Shown here piece after piece: positions 6,071 through 11,728 of a stretch of 11,728 nucleotides of DNA. Each line of letters opens with the position of its first letter. Position 1 is the stretch's first letter. Below the pieces are notes generated by a model. It was not told the DNA's origin. It worked only from the letters and a program-made list of their open reading frames with translations, and did no database searches. The DNA is from an uncultured Oscillospiraceae bacterium (GTDB lineage: Bacteria > Bacillota > Clostridia > Oscillospirales > Oscillospiraceae), in NCBI GenBank assembly GCA_902497145.1, contig CABVDR010000074.1, positions 1-11,728 on the forward strand. Reading direction: 5' to 3'. Both the position numbers and the translations under genes were made by a program.

Positions 6071-7927
6071 TTACCGCCGCTCCCCCGGATCCTGGAGGGC
6101 CAGGCGGCGGCAGGCCAGGGCGGTGGCCGCAAAGTAGCCCCCGTATACCACCAGCAGCATGAGTGCGGTGAAGAGGGTACTCTGGAGGGCGTCCACCTTG
6201 CCCGCCTGGGCGATGAAGTCGTTGGCCGCCTTCATACCCACCGCGCTGTGAATGAGAGCCAGCCCCAGGGGCAGCAGGAAGGCCAGAGCCACCTGCTCCA
6301 CGGCGCACCGGGACACCATACTCTCCTGGGCTCCCAGACGGCGAAGGATGGCGTAGCGCCCGGCGTTATCCGCCCCCTGGCTCAGCTGCTGCAGGGCCAG
6401 CACCGCCGCGGCAGCCAGCAGGAAGGTGAGCCCCAGATAGAGCCCTAAAAACAGGGCCAGAATCTTGCTGCCCATCAGGTCCTCATAGAGCATGAGGCGG
6501 CTGTCGGTGCGGGTAAGATACTTCTGGGGCAGCTGCTGCAACGCAGAGAGCAGTTCCTGCTCTGTGGCCTCCTTGTCTCCGGCGTAGTCGGCCACCCAGA
6601 TCTGGCGGCGGACCTCCAGCCGGTCCAATGTGGCGTCGTTCACCACCACCATGTCCATGCCCAGGCCGTTGTTCACCAGGCGGCACACCTCCTCCCAGGG
6701 GATGGCGGCGGGCAGGGCGCCGGTGTAGGGTCCCTCCCCCGCTTTTTCCCGCAGGGCGTTGTAGTCGGTGAGGCCAATGACCCCGGAGGAGTACAGGCCG
6801 GTGACGGCGGTGTCCCCATAGTAGACCAGGAAGGACTTCTGCCAGGACAGCTTCTCTGCCGTGTCAAACCCGGCGGCGTTCAGCTCCCCGTCAAAATCCA
6901 GCTGCTGGACGTCCCCATTCTGGTTCTGGATGGTGATGTCAAAGGGGGCCTGGCCCCGGGTGGCCGCGTCCAGGGTGGAGTTGAGGCCGATGGAGCTGGC
7001 GGTGATGCCCATGGCCAGCAGCAGGAGAATGCAGATGACGGTCTGAGCCAGGTAGGTGGAGTGGACCTTGCTCATCCACTCCCGCAGGGTAAAGAGGTTC
7101 AGATTTTTATAGTAGAAGCCGGGGCGGCTCTGGGCCAGCCGCAGCACAAAGCCGGACAGGGACCGGAAGATGAGCAGGGTGCCCACCGTGCCCAGAGCCA
7201 GCATGGGCACACATAACATGGGCATGGCCAGAATCATCATCCCGAAGAGGAGCAGCAGGGCGTAGGCCGCCCCCAGGCACAAAACACCCAGCACACACTG
7301 GACCACCGCCCACTTGAGAGGCCGCTGCCGCAGGGGCTCGTTGCGACGGTCTCCCTGCATCAGGTCCAGCAGCTTGGAGCGGGACACCTGCACCCCGCTG
7401 AAGAACATTACCAGCAGGAAGATGAGGCCGAAGTACAAGATGGTCTTGCCTGCCGCTGCGGGGGAAAAGTGCAGACCCAGCATACCCTCCATGGAGATCT
7501 GGAACATGGACAGGGTCAGCCGGGACAGCCCCTGGGAGGCCAGCACACCCAGCCCCAGGCCCAGCACCAGGGAAACCAGGGCCACCAGCCCCGTCTCCAG
7601 CACCAGCACCAGGGACACCTGCCCCTGGCCCAGACCTAACAGGAGGTATGTACCCAGCTCCCGTTTGCGCCGCCTCAGAAGGAAGCGGTTGGCGTAGAGG
7701 ATGAGACAGGCCAGCACCACTGCCACAAAGACGGAGAAGATGCTCATAAAGGACAAAATGACCTCCACCATAGGATTCTCCTTCTGGGCCAGGTAGACGA
7801 TGGCCCCCTGGCCGTCCAGGGAGTTAAAGGTATAGAAGAGACACACGCCGAAGGTGAGGGTAAGCAGATACACCCCGTAGTCCCGGAAGGAGCGGCGCAC
7901 GTTGCGAAGGGCTAATTTAAAGAACAT
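6071..7927 (-). CDS. BceB-like FtsX-family ABC transporter permease
   Basis: The 618-residue membrane protein is the permease partner of the ATPase encoded just upstream. It opens MFFKLALRNVRRSFRDYGVY, the usual N-terminus of peptide-antibiotic (bacitracin/lantibiotic-type) permeases. Hydrophobicity suggests ten membrane segments, with an extracytoplasmic domain of roughly 200 residues between segments 7 (YLAQTVICILLLLAMGITAS) and 8 (ILALFLGLYLGLTFLLAAAA); this is the BceB topology. FtsX-type cores lie near each end. The ATG at 7927 is chosen because it follows GGAGGAGAG with a 9-base spacer and matches the family N-terminus; the frame stays open to 8377 but that part runs antisense to sense in the ATPase gene and is not coding. 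It overlaps the ATPase stop by 11 bases. Such pairs usually detoxify or sense cell-wall-active peptides. Confidence 0.93.
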   Translation of the reverse strand: MFFKLALRNVRRSFRDYGVYLLTLTFGVCLFYTFNSLDGQGAIVYLAQKENPMVEVILSFMSIFSVFVAVVLACLILYANRFLLRRRKRELGTYLLLGLGQGQVSLVLVLETGLVALVSLVLGLGLGVLASQGLSRLTLSMFQISMEGMLGLHFSPAAAGKTILYFGLIFLLVMFFSGVQVSRSKLLDLMQGDRRNEPLRQRPLKWAVVQCVLGVLCLGAAYALLLLFGMMILAMPMLCVPMLALGTVGTLLIFRSLSGFVLRLAQSRPGFYYKNLNLFTLREWMSKVHSTYLAQTVICILLLLAMGITASSIGLNSTLDAATRGQAPFDITIQNQNGDVQQLDFDGELNAAGFDTAEKLSWQKSFLVYYGDTAVTGLYSSGVIGLTDYNALREKAGEGPYTGALPAAIPWEEVCRLVNNGLGMDMVVVNDATLDRLEVRRQIWVADYAGDKEATEQELLSALQQLPQKYLTRTDSRLMLYEDLMGSKILALFLGLYLGLTFLLAAAAVLALQQLSQGADNAGRYAILRRLGAQESMVSRCAVEQVALAFLLPLGLALIHSAVGMKAANDFIAQAGKVDALQSTLFTALMLLVVYGGYFAATALACRRLALQDPGERR

Positions 7928-8687
7928 CTTCCATCTCTCCTCCCAGCTGGGTGACCACCCGGATGATGTTTTGGAAGAAGGCGCGGCGGTCCTCCCCCTC
8001 GCCCCGGCGCAGCTCCTCAAAGATCTGGCCGTCCCGCAAAAAGACCACCCGGCGGCAGCAGCTGGCGGTGAAGGCGTCGTGGGTGACCATGAGGATGGTG
8101 GCCCCCCGCTCCCGGTTGAGCACCTCCAGCCGCTCCAGCAACAGCCGGGCGGACTTGGAGTCCAGGGCCCCGGTGGGCTCGTCGGCCAGCACCAGGGCGG
8201 GGCGGGTGACCATGGCCCGGGCGGCGGCGCACCGCTGCTGCTGGCCCCCCGACATCTGGTAGGGGTACTTCTCCAGGCACTCGGAGATGCCCAGCAGAGT
8301 GGCCATCTCCTCCACCCGGCCCTTGATCTCCCCCGCCGGGGTACCCACAATGGACAGGGCCAGGGCGATATTCTCAAAGGCGGTGAGGGTGTCCAGCAGG
8401 TTGCAGTCCTGGAAGATAAACCCTAATCGCTCCCGGCGAAAGCGGGTGAGCTCCTTGCCCCGGAGTTTCGTCAGCTCCTGGCCGTCCACCTGGATGGAGC
8501 CGGAGGTAGGACGGTCGATGGTGGAGATGCAGTTTAACAGGGTGGTTTTGCCGGAGCCGGAGGCCCCCATGATGCCCACATACTCCCCCGCCGCCAGGGA
8601 CAGGCTCACCCCGTCCAGAGCCCGGGTGGCCGCTCCCCGGCGGCCGTAAATTTTGACCAGATCGGTCACTTGCAGCAAATCAGTCAT
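7917..8687 (-). CDS. BceA-like ABC transporter ATP-binding protein
   Basis: The 256-residue cytoplasmic ATPase energises the neighbouring permease. It has Walker A GASGSGKT (41-48), Q-loop Q93 in IFQDCNLLDTLT, signature MSGGQQQR (145-152), Walker B ALVLADEP with E170, the D-loop GALD and H-loop H203. The IFQDCNLLDTLTAFENI context and length place it in the MacB/LolD/BceA class. The ATG at 8687 is preferred over an in-frame start at 8759 because AAAGGAGAGG lies 8 bases upstream and the domain begins there; the upstream extension falls on an operator-like palindrome. Beyond the H-loop the tail of about 50 residues (REDRRAFFQ-type charged region) is normal for BceA. It is the first gene of a two-gene operon ending at the terminator near 6019. 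Confidence 0.96.
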   Translation of the reverse strand: MTDLLQVTDLVKIYGRRGAATRALDGVSLSLAAGEYVGIMGASGSGKTTLLNCISTIDRPTSGSIQVDGQELTKLRGKELTRFRRERLGFIFQDCNLLDTLTAFENIALALSIVGTPAGEIKGRVEEMATLLGISECLEKYPYQMSGGQQQRCAAARAMVTRPALVLADEPTGALDSKSARLLLERLEVLNRERGATILMVTHDAFTASCCRRVVFLRDGQIFEELRRGEGEDRRAFFQNIIRVVTQLGGEMEDVL

Positions 8688-8706
8688 GTGATGATCCTCT
8701 CCTTTG

Positions 8707-8722
8707 GCCGGATGGCTCCGGC
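8707..8722 (-). other. Small hairpin in the ABC operon leader
   Basis: GCCGGA and TCCGGC (6 bp, 4-base loop) form a perfect hairpin only a few bases upstream of the ATPase Shine-Dalgarno (complement of about 8695-8704). It could tune translation but may be incidental. Confidence 0.3.
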
Positions 8723-8725
8723 TTG

Positions 8726-8752
8726 AACTGTATGAGAGGATAGCATACAGTT
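8726..8752. promoter_or_regulatory. Operator-like inverted repeat AACTGTATG-N9-CATACAGTT at the ABC operon promoter
   Basis: Two perfectly complementary 9-base arms (8726-8734 and 8744-8752) flank a 9-base spacer, 39 bases upstream of the ATPase start. A - strand TATGCT (complement of 8742-8747) inside the repeat is the best -10 candidate, so a bound repressor would block it. The arms are AT-rich and no U-tract follows, so this is not a terminator. Confidence 0.5.
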
Positions 8753-8775
8753 TGTGCAAATCTCTGAAAGGTTTT

Positions 8776-8792
8776 CTTAGGTTTCTCTTAAA
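8776..8792 (-). promoter_or_regulatory. Tandem CTTA box, candidate OmpR-family response-regulator site
   Basis: On the - strand the site reads TTTAAG-N5-CCTAAG, an 11-base direct repeat resembling the CiaR box (NTTAAG-N5-WTTAAG). It lies about 30 bases upstream of the putative -10, the expected place for an activator of this family. Which regulator would use it is unknown. Confidence 0.35.
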
Positions 8793-8808
8793 TCTTTTTG
8801 AAGGATGC

Positions 8809-9099
8809 TTATAGCAGGAACAGGGCCGCCCCCCACACCACTGAGGCGGCCGCCGCTCCCACGGCCGTCCACAGGGGCACGTAGGTCCACCGGGGCCGTC
8901 CCAGCTGCCGGTTCCAGGCCCGTCCGCTCTTTAAATAGCCGTCGGCGGCCTGGCGGGCTTGACGGATCACCTGGTCAGCGCTGACCCCCTCCCGGGCCAG
9001 GGCCTCCTCCTTGACAATAAAAATAGCCTCCTCAAAGAGCTTTGGGTCGGGGGACTTGACCAAAATCACCTGGCGGGTGATCCCCTTTACCATCTCCAT
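8809..9099 (-). CDS. Uncharacterised small protein with a C-terminal membrane helix
   Basis: I do not recognise a characterised family. The 96-residue product has a charged cytosolic part (about 1-70) with KSPDPKLFEEAIFIVKEEAL and GVSADQVIRQARQAADGYL, both amphipathic-helix-like. A basic stretch (GRAWNRQLGRPRW) follows, then a single hydrophobic helix at the extreme C-terminus (VPLWTAVGAAAASVVWGAAL). This suggests a tail-anchored or single-pass inner-membrane protein. Two ATGs are possible (9099 and 9093); AAAGGA lies 4 bases from the first and 10 from the second, so the start is uncertain by two codons. It lies downstream of gpr in the same direction, with a 231-base gap, and 121 bases upstream of the ABC ATPase; I see no terminator after it. 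A link to sporulation is suggested only by position. Confidence 0.8.
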   Translation of the reverse strand: MEMVKGITRQVILVKSPDPKLFEEAIFIVKEEALAREGVSADQVIRQARQAADGYLKSGRAWNRQLGRPRWTYVPLWTAVGAAAASVVWGAALFLL

Positions 9100-9181
9100 C
9101 ACGTCCTTTCCCGGGGCGGGGCCCCATGATTTCCCGGTTAGTGTGTCCCATTTCCTGGGGGGATATTCCAGCCTGCCCGGT

Positions 9182-9211
9182 GCATGTGACCCCCGCCCCG
9201 GCGCATACAAT
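9182..9211 (+). promoter_or_regulatory. Possible promoter of the 34-aa ORF (sigma-G-like or TACAAT type)
   Basis: GCATG (9182-9186) and CATACAA (9204-9210) are 17 bp apart, one mismatch from the sigma-G pattern GNATR-N17/18-CATNNTA. TACAAT at 9206-9211 could also serve as a vegetative -10 but lacks a good -35. The pattern is partly symmetric: the - strand reads GTATG-N17-CATGCAC, a poorer match. Confidence 0.3.
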
Positions 9212-9234
9212 GACAGCGGAAAGGGGGAGTTTGC

Positions 9235-9339
9235 TTGACCCAGTCCCAGCGTCTGCGCCTCACCGGGGATTTTTTTGTCTTATACTGCACCAACGTGGCC
9301 CTGATCCTCCTGTGCCAGTGGCTGACCCAATTAGCTTAG
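9235..9339 (+). CDS. Probable 34-aa single-helix membrane miniprotein, convergent with gpr
   Basis: A short reading frame starts at TTG (9235), 5 bases after a strong Shine-Dalgarno AAGGGGGAG (9221-9229), and ends with TAG at 9337-9339. The product begins MTQSQRLRLTGDFF and continues with a hydrophobic stretch (VLYCTNVALILLCQWL), so it looks like a single-pass membrane peptide with a basic N-terminus. Third codon positions are mostly G or C, as in the neighbouring genes. Its end overlaps the last 9 bases of gpr on the other strand. No family is recognised. Support comes from ribosome-site quality, codon bias and the hydrophobic pattern; because it is so short, chance cannot be excluded. Confidence 0.5.
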   Translation: MTQSQRLRLTGDFFVLYCTNVALILLCQWLTQLA

Positions 9340-10221
9340 CAGCAGATCCAGGTCCTGGATGCTCAGCTCTGGCTGGAGAGCCAGGTTGATGCCGTAGGCG
9401 ATGACCTTGGAGAGGTCGCTCACCTGGCTGTCGATGTCCTTGGGGGTGACCAGCAGCTCGCCCCCCCTGCCCAGGGAGGGCAGGTCGTCCCGGCCCAGCA
9501 GATCAGCGGCCAGAGTAGCCCCATAGACCACCGTGGGCACCCCCACCGCCAGCACCGGGGCCCCCAGGGTCTTTTCATCCAGGGCAAAGCGGTGGTTGCC
9601 CACTCCGGAGCCGGGGACGATGCCGGTGTTGGAGATCTGCACCGTGCGGCACAGCCGGTCCAGGGACCGGGAGGCCAGAGCGTCCACCGCCACCACCAGG
9701 GAGGGCTTCAGGCGGCGGCACACCGCCTGCACCAGCTCCCCGCTCTCCATTCCCGTGGTGCCCAGCACCCCGGCGGCCAGGGAGGCCACAGGACGGTAGG
9801 AGCCGAAGTGCTCCGGGGCCTGCTGCACCAGATGGCGGGTGACCAGGGTGTGCTCATGGACCTTGGGCCCGATGGCGTCGGGGGTGATGGCCCGGTTTCC
9901 CAGCCCTACCACCAACACGCCGCCCTGCTCCCCCTCTGGGCCTATCAGCTCCCGCAGTACCCCGGCCACCGCCCGTGCCCCCCGGCCAAAGGCGTCCTCC
10001 TCCCGGCGCTGCAGGCCGTCCATGGTCACCGTCACATAGGTGCCTGCCGGTTTTCCCAGGGCCTGCTCTCCCCGCGCATCCAAAATACGCACCGTCTCAG
10101 AGGGAAAGCCCTCCCGCTCCCCGGTGGTGGCCTCCACCCCGTCCAGGCGGGTGGTCTCCCCCACCCGCTCCTGCCACAGCTCCCGGGCCTCCAGAGCCAG
10201 ATCGGTCCGCCGCTGCTCCAT
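9331..10221 (-). CDS. gpr: GPR endopeptidase (germination protease)
   Basis: The 296-residue protein is the A25-family protease that degrades small acid-soluble spore proteins when spores germinate; it is made as an inactive zymogen in the forespore. Family motifs are all present: RRTDLALEARE at the N-terminus, VVGLGNRAITPDAIGPKV with D115, VLGTTGMESGE, VAVDALASRS with D180, and TVQISNTGIVPGSGVGNHR. D115 and D180 correspond by motif to the two conserved catalytic aspartates. It is shorter than the roughly 370-residue Bacillus enzymes, as is usual in Clostridia. ATG 10221 is preferred to an in-frame GTG at 10230 because AAAAGGAAG abuts the GTG but lies about 10 bases from the ATG. Only about 7 residues precede the RTD/LA processing motif, so the propeptide is short. 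Its presence marks the host as a spore former. Confidence 0.97.
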   Translation of the reverse strand: MEQRRTDLALEARELWQERVGETTRLDGVEATTGEREGFPSETVRILDARGEQALGKPAGTYVTVTMDGLQRREEDAFGRGARAVAGVLRELIGPEGEQGGVLVVGLGNRAITPDAIGPKVHEHTLVTRHLVQQAPEHFGSYRPVASLAAGVLGTTGMESGELVQAVCRRLKPSLVVAVDALASRSLDRLCRTVQISNTGIVPGSGVGNHRFALDEKTLGAPVLAVGVPTVVYGATLAADLLGRDDLPSLGRGGELLVTPKDIDSQVSDLSKVIAYGINLALQPELSIQDLDLLLS

Positions 10222-10272
10222 TTGCTCCACTTCCTTTTCTCAAGATGTTGTGGCCAAAAGCCGCTTCCCCGC

Positions 10273-10301
10273 TAGCTTTTGCGGCGGCGGAAGTTTTATC
10301 C
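10273..10301 (-). promoter_or_regulatory. Possible sigma-G promoter of gpr
   Basis: On the - strand GGATA (complement of 10297-10301) is 17 bp from AAAGCTA (complement of 10273-10279), close to GNATR-N17/18-CANNNTA with one -10 mismatch. gpr is forespore-expressed in characterised spore formers, which fits, but the match is weak. Confidence 0.3.
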
Positions 10302-10310
10302 GGTTTTCTT

Positions 10311-10359
10311 GATCTTTTTTAAAAAAAGTGTTGCTTTTTTTCTCCGGATATGCTACAAT
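10311..10359 (+). promoter_or_regulatory. Strong vegetative promoter of rpsT with UP element
   Basis: TTGCTT (10331-10336) and an extended -10, TGC-TACAAT (10351-10359), are spaced by 17 bp. An AT-only tract (10314-10327, T6A7-like) directly upstream of the -35 resembles an UP element, fitting a ribosomal protein gene. Transcription would start near 10366. Confidence 0.8.
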
Positions 10360-10368
10360 ACATATCCG
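10345..10368. repeat. Inverted repeat CGGATATG-N8-CATATCCG centred on the rpsT -10
   Basis: Two perfect 8-base arms (10345-10352 and 10361-10368) flank the -10 hexamer, so the dyad spans about -20 to +3 of the rpsT promoter. It is placed like a repressor operator. A second short hairpin (GCACA 10368-10372 with TGTGC 10380-10384) follows in the leader. Confidence 0.45.
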
Positions 10369-10419
10369 CACAGGATCATTGTGCAAATTTTAACGATTGT
10401 ATCGGAGGAGGTGTTTGGT

Positions 10420-10683
10420 TTGCCGAATATCAAGTCTGCCAAGAAGCGTGTGCTGGTTTCCCAGACCAAGGCCATGCAGAACAAGGCCGCGAAGTCCGCG
10501 CTGAAGACCGACATCAAGAAGTTTGAGGCCGCGGTGGCGGAAGGCAACCGCAGCGAGGCCGATGTTGCTTACAAGGTGGCTGTGAAGGCGGTGGACAAGG
10601 CTGCTGCTAAGGGGCTGCTGCACAAGAACAATGCTGCCAACAAGAAGAGCAGCATGACCATCAAGCTGAACAAGCTGGCCTGA
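10420..10683 (+). CDS. rpsT: 30S ribosomal protein S20
   Basis: The 87-residue, strongly basic protein binds 16S rRNA and supports early assembly of the small ribosomal subunit. The sequence MPNIKSAKKRVLVSQTKAM, an alanine/lysine-rich helical middle and the end LLHKNNAANKKSSMTIKLNK are diagnostic of S20. The start codon is TTG at 10420, shown by the conserved PNIKSAKKR directly after it and by GGAGGAGG (10404-10411) about 8 bases upstream; the frame stays open further upstream but that part is the promoter and leader. The gene has its own strong promoter and terminator, so it is monocistronic. It is divergent from gpr, a common position in Firmicutes, where rpsT often adjoins gpr. S20 starting on a non-AUG codon is also known from other bacteria. 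Confidence 0.98.
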   Translation: MPNIKSAKKRVLVSQTKAMQNKAAKSALKTDIKKFEAAVAEGNRSEADVAYKVAVKAVDKAAAKGLLHKNNAANKKSSMTIKLNKLA

Positions 10684-10699
10684 TTGATCTGCAAAGAAG

Positions 10700-10728
10700 A
10701 AAGCCGTCTGCATCGCAGGCGGCTTTTT
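10700..10728 (+). terminator. Rho-independent terminator of rpsT
   Basis: A 12-bp stem (10700-10711 with 10715-10726, one G-U pair; AAAGCCGTCTGC arm) with loop ATC is followed by a five-T run, then GCG and another T-run. It lies 16 bases after the rpsT stop. Confidence 0.9.
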
Positions 10729-10771
10729 GCGTTTTTCTCGACCCCTTCCCCCTGGTTTTATTCCCCCGTTC

Positions 10772-10780
10772 TGCTATGCT
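10772..10780 (+). promoter_or_regulatory. Putative extended -10 promoter of the YihY-family gene
   Basis: TGC-TATGCT at 10772-10780 is an extended -10 element, 30 bases upstream of the start codon. No convincing -35 is seen, but the rpsT terminator upstream makes a separate promoter necessary. Confidence 0.4.
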
Positions 10781-10810
10781 GGAGCATGGATGCGAGAGGA
10801 GGCCGACCCC

Positions 10811-11689
10811 ATGTGGCGCACACTGTTGGAGAAAAAGCCGGTGGCCTTTGCCCTGGAATTAAAGGAGACCTACGACCGGGTTGGGGTGGCCCGGGCGGCG
10901 GCCGCCCTGTCCTATTATCTCATTTTGACCCTGTTTCCCCTGCTCATGTGCGTCAACTTCTTCATCGGCCTGCTCTCCCTGCGTCCCGAGGAGGTATTCT
11001 CCGCCCTGGAGCCCCTGCTGCCCCGGGAGAGCCTGAACATTATTTTGGACTACCTCACCTACGTCTCCTCCATTCCCCAAAACCAGTCTACCCCCCTGCT
11101 GCTGGCCGGGCTGTTTACCATCCTGCTCTCCGCCTCCGCCGCCCTGCGCACCCTGTTTCAAACCATGGACGAGCTCTATGAGGTGCCCCAGGACAACAGC
11201 ATCAAGCGGCTGGTGTTCAGCGTGGTGCTGTCAGTGCTGTTTCTCCTGACCCTGTACCTGTCCATTGTGGTGGTCTTTACCGGCGACTGGTTCTTCCGGG
11301 CCCTGGAGCAGGTGCTGCCTCCCAAGGTGCTTGCCCTCATCCCCCTGTCCATGCTGGCCTCCCTGTGGGCTCAGCTGCGCTATCTGCTGCTGTTTTGCTT
11401 TGTGCTGCTGCTGGTATTGGCGGTCTATCGCCTAGGCACCCCCCGCTCCCTGCATATCAAGGGCACCATTCGCCTCACCGCCCTGCTCTCCGCCCTGGCC
11501 ATGGTGGCCTGCTCGGTGCTCTTCTCCTGGTTTATCGACATGTCCTCCCGCTACTCCCTGGTGTACGGCTCCCTGGCCTCCCTCATCATCCTGCTGGTGT
11601 GGCTCTACTTCTGCGGCAACATTCTGGTCATTGGCGCGGTGGTGGGCCAGGTGTGGGCCCGGGGCCGGTGGCGCAGAGATCCCACCTGA
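10811..11689 (+). CDS. YihY/virulence factor BrkB family membrane protein
   Basis: The 292-residue protein is a polytopic inner-membrane protein of the YihY/BrkB (formerly Rbn) family, whose molecular role is not settled; it is not a ribonuclease despite older annotation. The N-terminal amphipathic helix is followed by the family hallmark AAALSYYLILTLFPLL (about residues 29-45). There are then about five more membrane segments, with LLSASAALRTLFQTMDELYE near 100-125 and the C-terminal YGSLASLIILLVWLYFCGNI typical of the family. ATG 10811 is chosen because AGAGGAGG ends 8 bases upstream; the open frame further upstream crosses the rpsT terminator and is not coding. Length is normal (about 280-300). 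Gene order after rpsT does not suggest a function. Confidence 0.94.
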   Translation: MWRTLLEKKPVAFALELKETYDRVGVARAAAALSYYLILTLFPLLMCVNFFIGLLSLRPEEVFSALEPLLPRESLNIILDYLTYVSSIPQNQSTPLLLAGLFTILLSASAALRTLFQTMDELYEVPQDNSIKRLVFSVVLSVLFLLTLYLSIVVVFTGDWFFRALEQVLPPKVLALIPLSMLASLWAQLRYLLLFCFVLLLVLAVYRLGTPRSLHIKGTIRLTALLSALAMVACSVLFSWFIDMSSRYSLVYGSLASLIILLVWLYFCGNILVIGAVVGQVWARGRWRRDPT

Positions 11690-11709
11690 CAACAAGATAC
11701 CGCGGCGGG

Positions 11710-11728
11710 CCAAAAAGGTTGTTTTTGG
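11710..11728 (+). terminator. Possible terminator of the YihY-family gene, at the window edge
   Basis: CCAAAAA (11710-11716) and TTTTTGG (11722-11728) can pair around GGTTG, 20 bases after the stop. The stem is AT-rich and the window ends here, so the call is weak. Confidence 0.25.

Noticed and set aside
7928..8377. 150-residue N-terminal extension of the permease frame
   Set aside because: It overlaps the ABC ATPase on the same strand in another frame, is rich in P, W, S and G, and the good Shine-Dalgarno and family N-terminus are at 7927.
9196..9286. CCCCGG ... CCGGGGATTTTTTT as a terminator
   Set aside because: The arms are about 70 bases apart with no nested stem, and the T-run lies inside the 34-aa frame as codons for GDFF.
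10279..10419. 47-residue upstream extension of S20
   Set aside because: It covers the UP element, promoter and leader; the conserved S20 N-terminus and Shine-Dalgarno fix the start at 10420.

Overview
The window reads as chromosomal DNA from a high-GC, spore-forming Firmicute, most likely of the Oscillospiraceae (Flavonifractor/Pseudoflavonifractor/Lawsonibacter-like). The grounds are strong GC3 coding bias combined with AGGAGG-type ribosome binding sites, a germination protease (gpr), a zinc-domain type-3 ProRS, a TTG-started S20 gene, and U-tract terminators after most transcription units. The genus is an inference; nothing in the window fixes it.

Left part (1-2176, + strand): the 3' end of proS with a strong terminator; a gap of about 330 nt holding that terminator, a promoter with a perfect TATAAT, repeated TTTCACA motifs and a structured leader of about 140 nt; then an AGCS-family sodium/amino-acid symporter with its own terminator.

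Middle (2182-8800): an OmpR-type response regulator and a histidine kinase overlapping by 4 nt on the + strand. Facing them on the - strand are a MATE efflux transporter and a BceAB-like ABC transporter (ATPase and permease overlapping by 11 nt). The kinase and MATE genes converge on one hairpin that carries the MATE stop codon in its loop. Upstream of the ABC ATPase lie a perfect 9-bp inverted repeat and a tandem CTTA box with 11-bp period, of the kind bound by OmpR-family regulators. The block looks like a sensing and export module for an antimicrobial or envelope-active compound, but a regulatory link between the two-component system and the transporters is only a hypothesis.

Right part (8809-11728): a 96-aa protein of unknown function with one C-terminal membrane helix, a probable 34-aa membrane miniprotein converging on gpr, the gpr spore protease, rpsT (S20) with an UP element, extended -10 promoter and terminator, and a YihY/BrkB-family membrane protein. 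Sigma-G-like motifs beside gpr and the miniprotein hint at a forespore-expressed cluster.

I see no mobile element, CRISPR array, tRNA or rRNA. The least explained pieces are the leader upstream of the symporter, the miniprotein beside gpr, the operator-like dyads at the ABC and rpsT promoters, and the uncharacterised 96-aa protein.
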